Assembly: GCF_000513275.1 (NCBI RefSeq) | Contig: NZ_CBVJ010000067.1 | Location: 105,330-169,329, forward strand | Length of the DNA: 64,000 nt | Direction of reading: 5' to 3' | From: Paenibacillus gorillae | GTDB lineage: Bacteria; Bacillota; Bacilli; Paenibacillales; Paenibacillaceae | Shown here: piece by piece, positions 37,099 through 45,476 of the stretch | How positions within the stretch are numbered: position 1 is the first letter of the stretch | How the letters are laid out: every line of letters starts with the position of its first letter | Translations under genes and position numbers: made by a program | Notes under the pieces: model-generated | The model's database searches: none | What the model saw: the letters and a program-made list of their open reading frames with translations, nothing else | What the model was told of the DNA's origin: nothing

Positions 37099-38048
37099 GC
37101 TTGATCCGCTCCTTTATCCGCTTGCTGCTGTGCAATAAATTGCTGCAGATCCGCCCCGTCAATCAAGCCTGTGCTTCCGCCAAACGCAGACACCGATTTG
37201 GCACCGCAAGCATTTCCGAGAATAAGACTGCTAGCCACATCCTCTCCGGTCAGAAAACCCATCAAATATCCGGCGTTAAAGCAATCCCCTGCCCCGGTTG
37301 TATCGATGGATTGTACACGGAAAGCCGCTTGATGCGTAATCACGCCGTCTTTAATGGCTGCAGAACCTTGCTCACCCAGCTTAATCGCAACATTGCCGCA
37401 ATATTGGGACATATAACGCAAGCTTTCATTTATATCCTCAAGACCTGTGTAATGAAAGGCCTCGGTTTCATTCATTAAGAACACATCCGTATACGTCATG
37501 AACTCGAAGATGCCTTTGTACCATTCTCCCGTATCATCCCAGCCAACATCACAGGATATCGTCATCCCTCTTGCTTTCAGTTCCTTTGCCATTTTAATGT
37601 AAGCTTCATGATTGCTTTTGCCTTTGTATCCCGTAATATGAGCATGCCTGCCTTGTGCAATTTGCTCATAATCGAGTTCATTCATACGCAGCTCTGTAGT
37701 CGTACCAGCGTAGCTAATAAAAGAACGGTCCTTATCGGGATTAAAGGCAATTGAGATGCCGGTTTGATTGGATTCACTCGTTTTTATCATTCTGGTATCG
37801 ATACCATATTTTAAAAAATGTTCCCGGACATAACGTCCGTAGAAATCATCGCCCAAAATACCGTTAAACGCCACGCGCAAACCAAGTTTAGCAAGAGCGA
37901 GGGAAAATATGGCCGCCCCTCCCCCAACATTTAGCATGACATCTTCCACGTAAACCTCCTGACCTGGCAGAGGTATTTCACTTGCGCCTACAACCGCCAG
38001 ATCGACATTGGCATCGCCAATAACTACAGCATCGAAATTTTTAACCAT
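37077..38048 (-). CDS. PfkB-family carbohydrate kinase
   Basis: 323 aa from the ATG at 38048 (GAGGGAGA four bases upstream); a longer frame runs into the LacI gene and is not real. Ribokinase fold: GDANVDLAVVG, LNVGGGAAIFSLALAKLG, and DTTGAGDCFNAGYL with the catalytic Asp and anion hole. It should phosphorylate a monosaccharide from the glycan, or a product of the reductase/isomerase step. Substrate unknown. Its last 22 bases overlap the GH125 gene. Confidence 0.9.
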   Translation of the reverse strand: MVKNFDAVVIGDANVDLAVVGASEIPLPGQEVYVEDVMLNVGGGAAIFSLALAKLGLRVAFNGILGDDFYGRYVREHFLKYGIDTRMIKTSESNQTGISIAFNPDKDRSFISYAGTTTELRMNELDYEQIAQGRHAHITGYKGKSNHEAYIKMAKELKARGMTISCDVGWDDTGEWYKGIFEFMTYTDVFLMNETEAFHYTGLEDINESLRYMSQYCGNVAIKLGEQGSAAIKDGVITHQAAFRVQSIDTTGAGDCFNAGYLMGFLTGEDVASSLILGNACGAKSVSAFGGSTGLIDGADLQQFIAQQQADKGADQACNSQVQ

Positions 38049-38073
38049 TCTGTCTCCCTCTTCCAGTCCACAT

Positions 38074-39099
38074 TTATATCTGCGATTGCTCCCCATACGG
38101 TCTGCAGCTTTCACGCACGACCAGTTTATGCTCGAAAATAACATCAGCATTCGCAACAGTCTGCTCACCTGAAATTAGCTTCAATAGAACATTAACGGTT
38201 TCTTTACCCATCTCCTGAATCGGCTGCTCCATCGAGGTTAAGCGCGGACGTACCAATTCTGTCCATTGGCTGCCATCGAAGCCCATTACAGATATATCAT
38301 TAGGCACCCTTAGACCATGATCATGAATACAATTCATCGCTCCGAGCGCCATATCATCGCTGACCGCAAACACTGCGGTTGGCCGCTCTTCACACGCAAG
38401 CAGCTGCTTCATAATGTCATAGCCGCTTGGCGTTTTATAATCCCCAAAGTGAATATATTCCTTAACAACTTCGATGCTATGATCCTTGAGAGCCTGGATA
38501 TAGCCGGCATAACGATTCTGCCCCGAGGTCACGTCCCGCATATCTCCGCCTATAAAGGCAATTTGCTTATGACCAAGCTGAATCAAATGAGAGGCTGCAT
38601 CATACGCTGCATGAAAGTCATTAATGATGACGGAAATAAAGGGCTGTTCAACCGGCTTTACACTGGAAAAAATAATTGGAATCCCCAGCTTGCCAATCAG
38701 CTCGCGCGTCTCATCATTCAGCTTTTCGTGCATAATGATAATGCCTTCCACGCGCATTTCCTTAAATACCTGCAAATATTTATATTCCTTGTCTTCATCC
38801 TCCATAATGTTGCATACAACAAGGTTATAGTCATTTAAGCTCGTATACCGTTCTATGCTGCTAAGAATCGAGGAGTAAAAGCTTGACGTTATATCCGGTA
38901 CAATAACCCCGATTAAATTGGTTTTGTTACGAACTAAACTGCGGGCAATATGGCTGGGTGAATAACCAAGCTCATCAATTGCCTTTCTGACTCTGTCCTT
39001 CAAGTCGTCCTTCACATACTTTTCACCATTCAATACTCTAGAAACAGTCGTTACAGAAACACCCGCACGTTTAGCAACATCCTTAATTTTCGGTGCCAT
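38074..39099 (-). CDS. LacI-family repressor
   Basis: 341 aa from the ATG at 39099 (GGTAGGATG six bases upstream). Helix-turn-helix APKIKDVAKRAGVSVTTVSRVLNGEKYVKDDLKDRV with the hinge helix GYSPSHIARSLV, then a periplasmic-binding-like effector domain (IGVIVPDITSSFYSSIL). It sits inside the operon it probably controls. The palindrome TGGTATCGGTTCCA upstream of the first operon gene, in four copies, is the expected half-site design for a LacI-family dimer. Confidence 0.92.
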   Translation of the reverse strand: MAPKIKDVAKRAGVSVTTVSRVLNGEKYVKDDLKDRVRKAIDELGYSPSHIARSLVRNKTNLIGVIVPDITSSFYSSILSSIERYTSLNDYNLVVCNIMEDEDKEYKYLQVFKEMRVEGIIIMHEKLNDETRELIGKLGIPIIFSSVKPVEQPFISVIINDFHAAYDAASHLIQLGHKQIAFIGGDMRDVTSGQNRYAGYIQALKDHSIEVVKEYIHFGDYKTPSGYDIMKQLLACEERPTAVFAVSDDMALGAMNCIHDHGLRVPNDISVMGFDGSQWTELVRPRLTSMEQPIQEMGKETVNVLLKLISGEQTVANADVIFEHKLVVRESCRPYGEQSQI

Positions 39100-39128
39100 T
39101 ATTAACATCCTACCTTCCATATAACGTT

Positions 39129-39957
39129 TTAGCTTTTTACCGCCCCCTCCATAATTCCTGCAATGAACTGACGGCTGACAATTAAGAAAAATACAATCAA
39201 TGGAATGGTAGCAAGCATCGTGCCTGTCATTACCATTGAGTAATCTGATGTATGAGCAGCCTTCAACTGCTGAAGAGCAAGCACCATCGTAAATTTAGAT
39301 GAATCAGTCAATACGATTAGAGGCCATAAGTAATCCTCCCACACTCCTACGAACGTAGTAATGGCCAAGAAGGCCAGCGCAGGACGCAATACCGGCAATG
39401 CTACATGCCAATATTGACCGAACTTATTGCATCCGTCAATTCTAGCGGCCTCTAGCAAATCATCATAGATAGCCAATGCATACTGTCTGATCCAAAAAAG
39501 TACCAAACGCTGTTGCAATACTCGGGATAATCAATGCTATATAGCTTCCAAGCCAGCCTAAATTTTTCATAATAATAAATTGAGGTACTAGAAGCATTTG
39601 ACTCGGAAGAATCATCGTACCAATCATAATATAAAACAGAATCTTTGAACCAGGAAATTTGAATTTAGCGAACGTAAAACCCGTCAGCGAGTTGAAAAAC
39701 AATTGAAGGGTTGTGCTCACAACTGCAATAAATACGGTATTCAAAAAGGCTCGGTAAAAATTCATGTTCTGCATGACATTGTCATAGTTATTCCAGAAAT
39801 AACTGCCGAAGGTCAGTTTGGGCGGGAAGGCGAACATTGCACTGGTTTCGTTTGTTGACATGACTACAAGCCAATAGAACGGAAACACAGAAATAATAAC
39901 TCCAACTAGTAGCAGCGTGTAAAAAATTGTTTTCTTCGATAAAGTTTCAACACTCAT
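39129..39957 (-). pseudogene. Sugar ABC permease, MalG type (frameshifted)
   Basis: The N-terminal part (39463-39957) has four membrane segments and the C-terminal part (39129-39518) carries the EAA loop DLLEAARIDGCNKFGQYWHVALPVLRPAL. They join at the A6 run 39494-39499 (plus-strand view), which is one base too long: with five, the sequence reads AFGTFWIRQYALAIYDD and a normal ~275-aa MalG-like permease results. SD AGAGGTGAACAGCAT. It pairs with the MalF-like permease next to it. Probably functional if the tract was misread. Confidence 0.85.
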
Positions 39958-39977
39958 ATGCTGTTCACCTCTTTTTA

Positions 39978-40862
39978 CTAATCCTCCGACTTGTTAAAGA
40001 ACTTCCAGTTAATAAACGAGAAGAGACCAATAATGATAAATAAAATCCACGACACGGATGCGGCATAACCGAAATGCTGGTATTTAAAGCCTTCACGGAA
40101 CAAGTACAAAACGACTGTATCAGAGCCCGGATATGGCGATTGAGGACCCGCCAACACTTGAGGTTCCGTAAATATTTGAAATCCGCCGATTGTCGACATC
40201 ATAATCGTGAACAAAATAATCGGTCTAAGAACGGGAAGCGTAATTTTCGTAAATTGTTGAAACAAAGTGGCGCCATCCAGCTCTGCTGCCTCATAATAAT
40301 CCTTCGGTATTTTTTGCAAACCAGACAGATAAATAATGGCGTTGTAGCCCATATAGCGCCAGCCAATCATTAAGGCAATGACCGTCTGTACGCCCAGCTC
40401 AGAGTTAAACCAAGCGATTTTATTCAAACCGAGCTCTGTCAGCAAATAGTTCATCAGGCCAAACTCATTACCGAAAAACGATTGAAAAATGATAACGACA
40501 GCTACCATCGCCGTAATATTAGGCAAGAAAAACGCGATCCGAAAGAAGCTTTTGAATCGAACAAGCTGCAAATTAATAATAAAGGCGATTGCCAACGAAA
40601 TGATCAGCATCGGTCCGTTACTGAGCAGCCATAGAATAATATTGTTCTGAAGAGCCTTCCAAAATACCGGATCATTAAACAGGTACACGAAATTGGAGAA
40701 ACCAACGTATTTCATTTCCCCGATGCCATCCCAGCTGTGAACAGCTAAGTAGATGGAAAAGAAAATCGGGAATACGGAAAAACATAAAAACAAGATGTAA
40801 AACGGAGAAATAAACAGATACAACGTTCTGCTTTTATAAATCTCCTTTAAGAGTCCTCCCAT
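39978..40862 (-). CDS. Sugar ABC permease, MalF type
   Basis: 294 aa, six membrane segments, EAA loop YYEAAELDGATLFQQFTKITLPVLRPIILF in the position where the ATPase docks. SD GGAGGAATAAAC. It forms the membrane channel with the MalG-like subunit, and is served by a distant shared ATPase of the MsmX type, since none is encoded in this operon. Confidence 0.93.
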   Translation of the reverse strand: MGGLLKEIYKSRTLYLFISPFYILFLCFSVFPIFFSIYLAVHSWDGIGEMKYVGFSNFVYLFNDPVFWKALQNNIILWLLSNGPMLIISLAIAFIINLQLVRFKSFFRIAFFLPNITAMVAVVIIFQSFFGNEFGLMNYLLTELGLNKIAWFNSELGVQTVIALMIGWRYMGYNAIIYLSGLQKIPKDYYEAAELDGATLFQQFTKITLPVLRPIILFTIMMSTIGGFQIFTEPQVLAGPQSPYPGSDTVVLYLFREGFKYQHFGYAASVSWILFIIIGLFSFINWKFFNKSED

Positions 40863-40924
40863 GTTTATTCCTCCACTAGTAGGATGCAGGGAAAGCTGAG
40901 GCGCTTTCCCTGTTTTTAAAGCGA

Positions 40925-42199
40925 CTAACGTGAAAGCTGACGTTTAACTTTAGTTTGGGCTTCTTCCCATGCCTGGTTAGAATCCTTTTTCATGGTGTCT
41001 ACCTGGGTCAAGCCTTCAACAATCGTATTCAGAACCATAATGTCTTGCGGATTGGTAGGCGCAACTTTAACATCCTTAGCCGCTACACTAAACACTTCAT
41101 TCAAGTTTTGTCCGCCGAAGAAATCATTTTTACTTTCCATTTCTGGCAGGTTATAAATCTCCGGTGTGGATGGGTAGTTGCCGAATTCCTTATAGGCTTG
41201 AACCAAGTTATCAGGGCTTACCAGAAACTTAATCACTTCATAGGCTTCTTTCGGATGCTTCGTATGCTTCAATGCTCCCAAGAAGGAGCCCCCTTGGTTG
41301 CCAACTCCGCCCGGAGGATAAGCAATTCCCCATTTCCCCTTTGTATCCGGTGCAGCGCTGATCAAATCGCCAACGCTCCAGGAAGCGCCATTAAACGAGT
41401 TGATTTTATTTGCATTAATTGCAGCATTTTTCTCCGTGTCACTCGTGAACGGGAAGGTTAGTCCATCTTGGAACGCTTTAACCGAAAGATCCCAAGCGCG
41501 TTTTACATCCCCTTGATCACCGATATATTTCCCGTCTTTATCAAAGAAGTTTTCTGCGCTTTGACCAACAATCGATCTGAAGATATCGGCGATATTTCCG
41601 GTTTGGCTGCCGGTTTTATCTTTCACTTTCTTCAGCAATTCAAAGTAATCTTCCCAGCTCTTCACTTGCTCATGAAGCTCTTGCGGCGTACTTGCTACAC
41701 CTGCTTGCTTAAACAAATCTGTACGGTAGAACAGTACGACCGGTGCTACGTCAATCGGAAGTCCGATTAAATATTTGTTTTCTTGGTCTGCAGCCAGCTT
41801 CCATTTCCAGTCCAAGTATTGGGATTCAATGTCACTGGCGCCTTGGTCATATAAATTCACAAATTGATCTTTGTACTGGAGCATAGAGGAAACCCAGCTG
41901 TCCATCGCTACAATGTCCGGGCCATTACCGCCGCCGGCAAGTGTCGTTCTTAGCTTTGTAAGATAATCATCGCCAGATGGAAGCTTTTCAGCTTCCAAAT
42001 TAATATTTGGAAACTTTTCTTTTGCCGCTTGAAGCGATGCATCAGAAAAAGCGCCGTTCCAGTACCATAGCTTAAGCGTAACTTTTCCATTATCGCCTTT
42101 GTTTTCGTTATCTGGTTTAGAAGTGTTTTGAGAGCAAGCTGAAATGACAAGTGCAAGGCATAGTGCCAATAAAATACTGGAATAGGCTTTCATTTTCAT
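40925..42199 (-). CDS. Extracellular sugar-binding lipoprotein
   Basis: 424 aa. Signal peptide with lipobox LVISACSQN (Cys at about residue 22), then a family 1 solute-binding domain: VTLKLWYWNGAFSDAS, GGGNGPDIVAMDSWVSSML, LIGLPIDVAPVVLFYRTDLFKQAG, and ASWSVGDLI. It is anchored to the outer face of the membrane and delivers oligosaccharide to the two permeases. First gene of the operon; SD GGGGGAGTACACCA. The glycan it binds is probably mannose- and galactose-containing, judging by the enzymes. Confidence 0.93.
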   Translation of the reverse strand: MKMKAYSSILLALCLALVISACSQNTSKPDNENKGDNGKVTLKLWYWNGAFSDASLQAAKEKFPNINLEAEKLPSGDDYLTKLRTTLAGGGNGPDIVAMDSWVSSMLQYKDQFVNLYDQGASDIESQYLDWKWKLAADQENKYLIGLPIDVAPVVLFYRTDLFKQAGVASTPQELHEQVKSWEDYFELLKKVKDKTGSQTGNIADIFRSIVGQSAENFFDKDGKYIGDQGDVKRAWDLSVKAFQDGLTFPFTSDTEKNAAINANKINSFNGASWSVGDLISAAPDTKGKWGIAYPPGGVGNQGGSFLGALKHTKHPKEAYEVIKFLVSPDNLVQAYKEFGNYPSTPEIYNLPEMESKNDFFGGQNLNEVFSVAAKDVKVAPTNPQDIMVLNTIVEGLTQVDTMKKDSNQAWEEAQTKVKRQLSR

Positions 42200-42334
42200 T
42201 GGTGTACTCCCCCTATTAGTAAACGATCATTTGCTTAGCTAGTTAATGATTCAATCCTTCATTTGCTTCGCATTCATTTATTTATCTTTTGCATCACCTC
42301 CTTCAGTCATTCAATATTTCTTTCCCAAGCCATC

Positions 42335-42348
42335 TGGAACCGATACCA
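42335..42348. promoter_or_regulatory. LacI-type operator O1
   Basis: TGGAACCGATACCA, palindromic, in the leader of the glycan operon. Confidence 0.8.
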
Positions 42349-42366
42349 TATTTGTTGCTATTGATA

Positions 42367-42380
42367 TGGTATCGGTTCCA
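42367..42380. promoter_or_regulatory. LacI-type operator O2
   Basis: TGGTATCGGTTCCA, 32 bases from O1. Confidence 0.8.
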
Positions 42381-42401
42381 TAAATGATTAGGTGTTAAAT
42401 C

Positions 42402-42415
42402 TGGTATCGATTCCA
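42402..42415. promoter_or_regulatory. LacI-type operator O3
   Basis: TGGTATCGATTCCA, 35 bases from O2. Confidence 0.8.
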
Positions 42416-42470
42416 TATTGGATTCAAACTTTACAAAATCGTCGCCAGATCCATCATTCTCATGTTTATC

Positions 42471-42484
42471 TGGTATCGGTTCCA
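42471..42484. promoter_or_regulatory. LacI-type operator O4
   Basis: TGGTATCGGTTCCA, identical to O2, 69 bases from O3 and closest to the promoter. Confidence 0.8.
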
Positions 42485-42491
42485 TATTTGT

Positions 42492-42505
42492 TGCAAACGC
42501 TAACA
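42492..42505. promoter_or_regulatory. cre-like site (CcpA)
   Basis: TGCAAACGCTAACA matches the cre consensus TGWAANCGNTNWCA at all but one position. It lies just downstream of the expected start of transcription. Confidence 0.55.
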
Positions 42506-42506
42506 T

Positions 42507-42520
42507 ATAAACCGCTTTCA
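42507..42520. promoter_or_regulatory. Second cre-like site
   Basis: Minus strand TGAAAGCGGTTTAT, 12 of 14 positions of the cre consensus; adjacent to the first site. Confidence 0.4.
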
Positions 42521-42530
42521 TCTTGTGATC

Positions 42531-42559
42531 ATTATATACGCCCTTATTTAGTTTTACAA
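42531..42559 (-). promoter_or_regulatory. Sigma-A promoter of the glycan operon
   Basis: Minus strand: -35 TTGTAA (42554-42559), 17-bp spacer, -10 TATAAT (42531-42536). Transcription would start near 42524, leaving a leader of about 325 bases that holds all four operators. Confidence 0.7.
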
Positions 42560-42668
42560 GTACCTTTTTATTAAAAAATCTTTTGTTTAGAGAGCATATC
42601 CAAGTATGCTTTAACATCGCGGCTCCTCTCCCTCATGGTGACTTCATCACTGACCTGCCTAATTAATC

Positions 42669-42697
42669 TTGAATATAGATCAAGCATCGACTATAAT
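42669..42697 (+). promoter_or_regulatory. Sigma-A promoter of the Btr-like gene
   Basis: -35 TTGAAT (42669-42674), 17-bp spacer, -10 TATAAT (42692-42697). Confidence 0.7.
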
Positions 42698-42703
42698 TCT
42701 CAG

Positions 42704-42718
42704 TGAGAATAATTATCA
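42704..42718. promoter_or_regulatory. Fur box before the Btr-like gene
   Basis: TGAGAATAATTATCA matches the 7-1-7 Fur consensus with one mismatch and covers the start of transcription. Confidence 0.8.
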
Positions 42719-42744
42719 ATAAATTCAAAAAAAGAGGTATCCTC

Positions 42745-44322
42745 ATGTATAATAACAACAGCATACAGCTAGCTGGGATGCCTGACTATACGTATTATTT
42801 TCCTGTTGAAGTTCATCGTTTACAAAATGCCCTTTCTATTGAAGGTCATGAGACATCCAGTGAATATCCTTTTTTACTAGTCATTATGGATGGCAGCATA
42901 CGACTTGTTGTGAATGGGTTTGAGCAGTCTTTGAAAGGCCGTTCGGTGTTGTTATGTGAAAGGGGCTCACGCCTTCAATTAATAGAGAAGCACGTTCAAC
43001 AGGCATTCCTCATTGAATACAACTATACGACATTGAATCATTCTGCTCCAAGGCCGCTGCCATGCAGCAGGTCACCCCTTTCATGCTCTTATCGTGCAGC
43101 TATGCTGGCTATCGAGTTGTATACGGCTTGGCAATTGAGATCCCAGCACCCTTACCAGGCTCAGCGGCTTTTTCTTGAGCTTATCGAGCAGGTACAGCTT
43201 GAATTGGAAGAAGCGGTATACCAAGGAAGTGACTGGCTGCAAAGCGTGCTAAGCCATATCCATATGCATTATCGGGAAGAGCTTACACGAGAGCAGCTTG
43301 CAGCCCTGGGGAGCATTAGCCCGGAGCATTTCTCCCGGACTTTTCATAAGCAGATTGGCAGCACCTTCAGCTCTTATATGAACACACTGCGCATTAGGGA
43401 TGTACAGCAACAGCTTTTAACCGGCAATTCCAGTAACTTGCATGATCTGGCTCAGAAGGTTGGTTACAAGGACGGCTATTACTTGAGCCGCAAATTTAAG
43501 CAAGTAGTAGGCATATCCCCCACTACATTCCTTCGCAAGCCAAAACGCATTCTGTCGACAAACTACAACTATACCGCGATGCTGCTTACCTTACAAACCC
43601 AGCCGGTTTTGGGCGCCTACTCCACCTATTTGCAAGCGCAATATCCAAGTGCTCCAAACGATCAGGATCATGAGCTGAATTGGGATGGGAATAGTTACGA
43701 GCAGGTACAGACTTTAATGCCGGACGTCGTCATTGGCTTCGAGAAGTTGTCTGAAGATATGACATTAAAAAGCATTGCGCCCGTAGTTGCCATACCGTTT
43801 ATGAGACTAGACTGGCGTGAACAGTTTCGTCAAATTGCTGAAATAGCCGGGAAGCAGCAGCACGCAGAGTATCTGCTTGAGCAGTATAACCTCGAAGTTA
43901 AGCTTGCCAATACTCAACTGGATGAGGTGTTGGGCGGTCGCGGAAGCCTTATTATATGGGAAATCCAAGAGAATATAGCCTATGCGTTTGGCAATCGTTA
44001 TGGCCGGGGCGGTCATGTACTGTATGATGATCTTGGTTTTGATATTCCCGACCAATTAATCCAAGAAGGAATATATTCAACCGGATACATTCAAGCAACT
44101 CTGGATCAGATATGTCATTACCCCGCAGATTATATCGTTCTCTTGGATCTGCCCCATTCTCCGCAGACCGAACATTTATTTCGTTCACCAGACTGGCTTG
44201 CAATGGAGGCCGTTAAGCAGCAGCGGGTCGTCATTCTGAAGCATGCCGATCTCTTCTATGGATTTGACCCTCAATCCACCCTGCAACAGCTAGAGCTATT
44301 AATGGCCAACTTTACATCATAA
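42745..44322 (+). CDS. AraC regulator fused to siderophore-binding domain (Btr-like)
   Basis: 525 aa from the ATG at 42745 (AAAGAGG seven bases upstream). An N-terminal sensing part is followed by two AraC helix-turn-helix motifs (about residues 165-265: REELTREQLAALGSISPEHFSRTFHKQIG and LAQKVGYKDGYYLSRKFKQVVGISP). The C-terminal half is a periplasmic-binding-like domain without a signal peptide, used in the cytoplasm to sense ferric siderophore, as in B. subtilis Btr. It should activate the neighbouring uptake lipoprotein gene. A Fur box gives iron repression. Confidence 0.9.
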   Translation: MYNNNSIQLAGMPDYTYYFPVEVHRLQNALSIEGHETSSEYPFLLVIMDGSIRLVVNGFEQSLKGRSVLLCERGSRLQLIEKHVQQAFLIEYNYTTLNHSAPRPLPCSRSPLSCSYRAAMLAIELYTAWQLRSQHPYQAQRLFLELIEQVQLELEEAVYQGSDWLQSVLSHIHMHYREELTREQLAALGSISPEHFSRTFHKQIGSTFSSYMNTLRIRDVQQQLLTGNSSNLHDLAQKVGYKDGYYLSRKFKQVVGISPTTFLRKPKRILSTNYNYTAMLLTLQTQPVLGAYSTYLQAQYPSAPNDQDHELNWDGNSYEQVQTLMPDVVIGFEKLSEDMTLKSIAPVVAIPFMRLDWREQFRQIAEIAGKQQHAEYLLEQYNLEVKLANTQLDEVLGGRGSLIIWEIQENIAYAFGNRYGRGGHVLYDDLGFDIPDQLIQEGIYSTGYIQATLDQICHYPADYIVLLDLPHSPQTEHLFRSPDWLAMEAVKQQRVVILKHADLFYGFDPQSTLQQLELLMANFTS

Positions 44323-44388
44323 AATGCCATCCTGCCATATCATTTTGTGACATGGCGAATGGAAGCATAGAAGATTAAAGTTATCAAG

Positions 44389-44403
44389 TGAGGATGATTA
44401 TCA
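44389..44403. promoter_or_regulatory. Fur box before the siderophore lipoprotein gene
   Basis: TGAGGATGATTATCA matches the Fur consensus with two mismatches. Confidence 0.7.
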
Positions 44404-44431
44404 TTATTAGGGATTGAGGGGAATTAAGTAG

Positions 44432-45412
44432 ATGAAACAAAACAAATGGAATTTTACCGGCTTGGGGCTTGCCTTACTCTTGCTCGTGCTGCTTCTGGCC
44501 GCTTGCGGGAACAATCATTCAGAGGTTGATCCGCCGGCTGCTGCAGCGACAGCAGATTCTTCTCCAGATGAATCGACAGCTTCAACTACCAAAATCGTAT
44601 CTACAAAAAAGGGCGACATTGAAATCCCGGTCAAGCCGATGCGCATCGTAACCGATGACTATCTAGGTTCTTTAATTGCGCTTGGGGTTACCCCTGTCGG
44701 TACGCCTGGCCTGCATCTGAAAAACATCTATTTTGCCGAAGCGCTTAAAGGTGTTGAAGATATCGGCGACTATGGCAACGTTTCACTAGAAAAGATTCTT
44801 GCACTGCAGCCGGATCTGATCATCACAGCGGAGAATGACCCCGCCAAATATGACAATCTGTCGAAAGCAGCTCCTACTATCTCTGTTCCCTACGGCGAGT
44901 TGAAAAACGCCCGAGAAGAGTTGACCTACTTCGGCAAGCTGCTTGGCAGGGAGCAAGAGGCTGAAGCTTGGCTGACAGCCTTTGAGGAAAGACTAGCTAA
45001 AGCGAAAGAGCAAATCGATCAAGCCATTCCGCCTGAAGCTACTTTTACGATTTTTGAGGATGTAGAGAAGGCTGTCTATGTCTATGGAGATAATTTTGGC
45101 CGGGGCGGTCAGCCGATTTATCAGGCGCTTGGACGCAAGCCTCCCTCTAGCGTCGCAGCTGAAATTATGGAAAAGCAATATGTGGAGCTGTCCAAAGAAA
45201 TGCTGCCGCAATACGCCGGCGATTACATCATTCTGACTTCCAACTCACGGACGCTTGAAGATTATAAGAAAGATCCGCTCTGGAATACGTTGGACGCCGT
45301 CAAAAATGATCGTCTGTATGTGTGGAAGGAAGAGCGCTCCTGGTACTATGACCCCATTGCTGTGCTCTCGCAGACAGAGGAGCTTGCGGCATGGCTTTCG
45401 CAGAAACAATAA
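44432..45412 (+). CDS. Ferric-siderophore-binding lipoprotein (FeuA/FecB type)
   Basis: 326 aa. Lipobox LLLAACGNN (Cys25), an Ala/Ser/Asp-rich linker, then the class III binding fold with a long connecting helix: RIVTDDYLGSLIALGVTPVG, ILALQPDLIITAEND, TFTIFEDVEKAVYVYGDNFGRGGQPIYQALG, and the C-terminal LYVWKEERSWYYDPIAVLSQTEELAAWL. The FGRGGQ motif is shared with the Btr-like protein's binding domain, so both probably see the same siderophore. No permease or ATPase genes follow. Confidence 0.92.
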   Translation: MKQNKWNFTGLGLALLLLVLLLAACGNNHSEVDPPAAAATADSSPDESTASTTKIVSTKKGDIEIPVKPMRIVTDDYLGSLIALGVTPVGTPGLHLKNIYFAEALKGVEDIGDYGNVSLEKILALQPDLIITAENDPAKYDNLSKAAPTISVPYGELKNAREELTYFGKLLGREQEAEAWLTAFEERLAKAKEQIDQAIPPEATFTIFEDVEKAVYVYGDNFGRGGQPIYQALGRKPPSSVAAEIMEKQYVELSKEMLPQYAGDYIILTSNSRTLEDYKKDPLWNTLDAVKNDRLYVWKEERSWYYDPIAVLSQTEELAAWLSQKQ

Positions 45413-45436
45413 TGATGCAAAAAGAATAAAACAGAC

Positions 45437-45476
45437 TAAAGAAGCTGGTGGAGCTAGAGCTCCATCAGCTTCTTTA
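45437..45476. terminator. Bidirectional terminator inside a gene end
   Basis: A 40-bp near-perfect palindrome with TAAAGAAGCTG and CAGCTTCTTTA ends. It includes the last codons of the LuxR-family gene. Confidence 0.85.

Noticed and set aside
42200..42530. Riboswitch in the long leader of the glycan operon
   Set aside because: The only structure seen is the operator palindromes; no conserved aptamer motif or terminator-antiterminator pair was recognised.
42303..42617. 104-codon open frame on the minus strand before the sugar-binding protein
   Set aside because: It reads straight through the LacI operators and the promoter; repeated peptide words such as MEPIPD come from the repeated operators, and there is no family or ribosome site.
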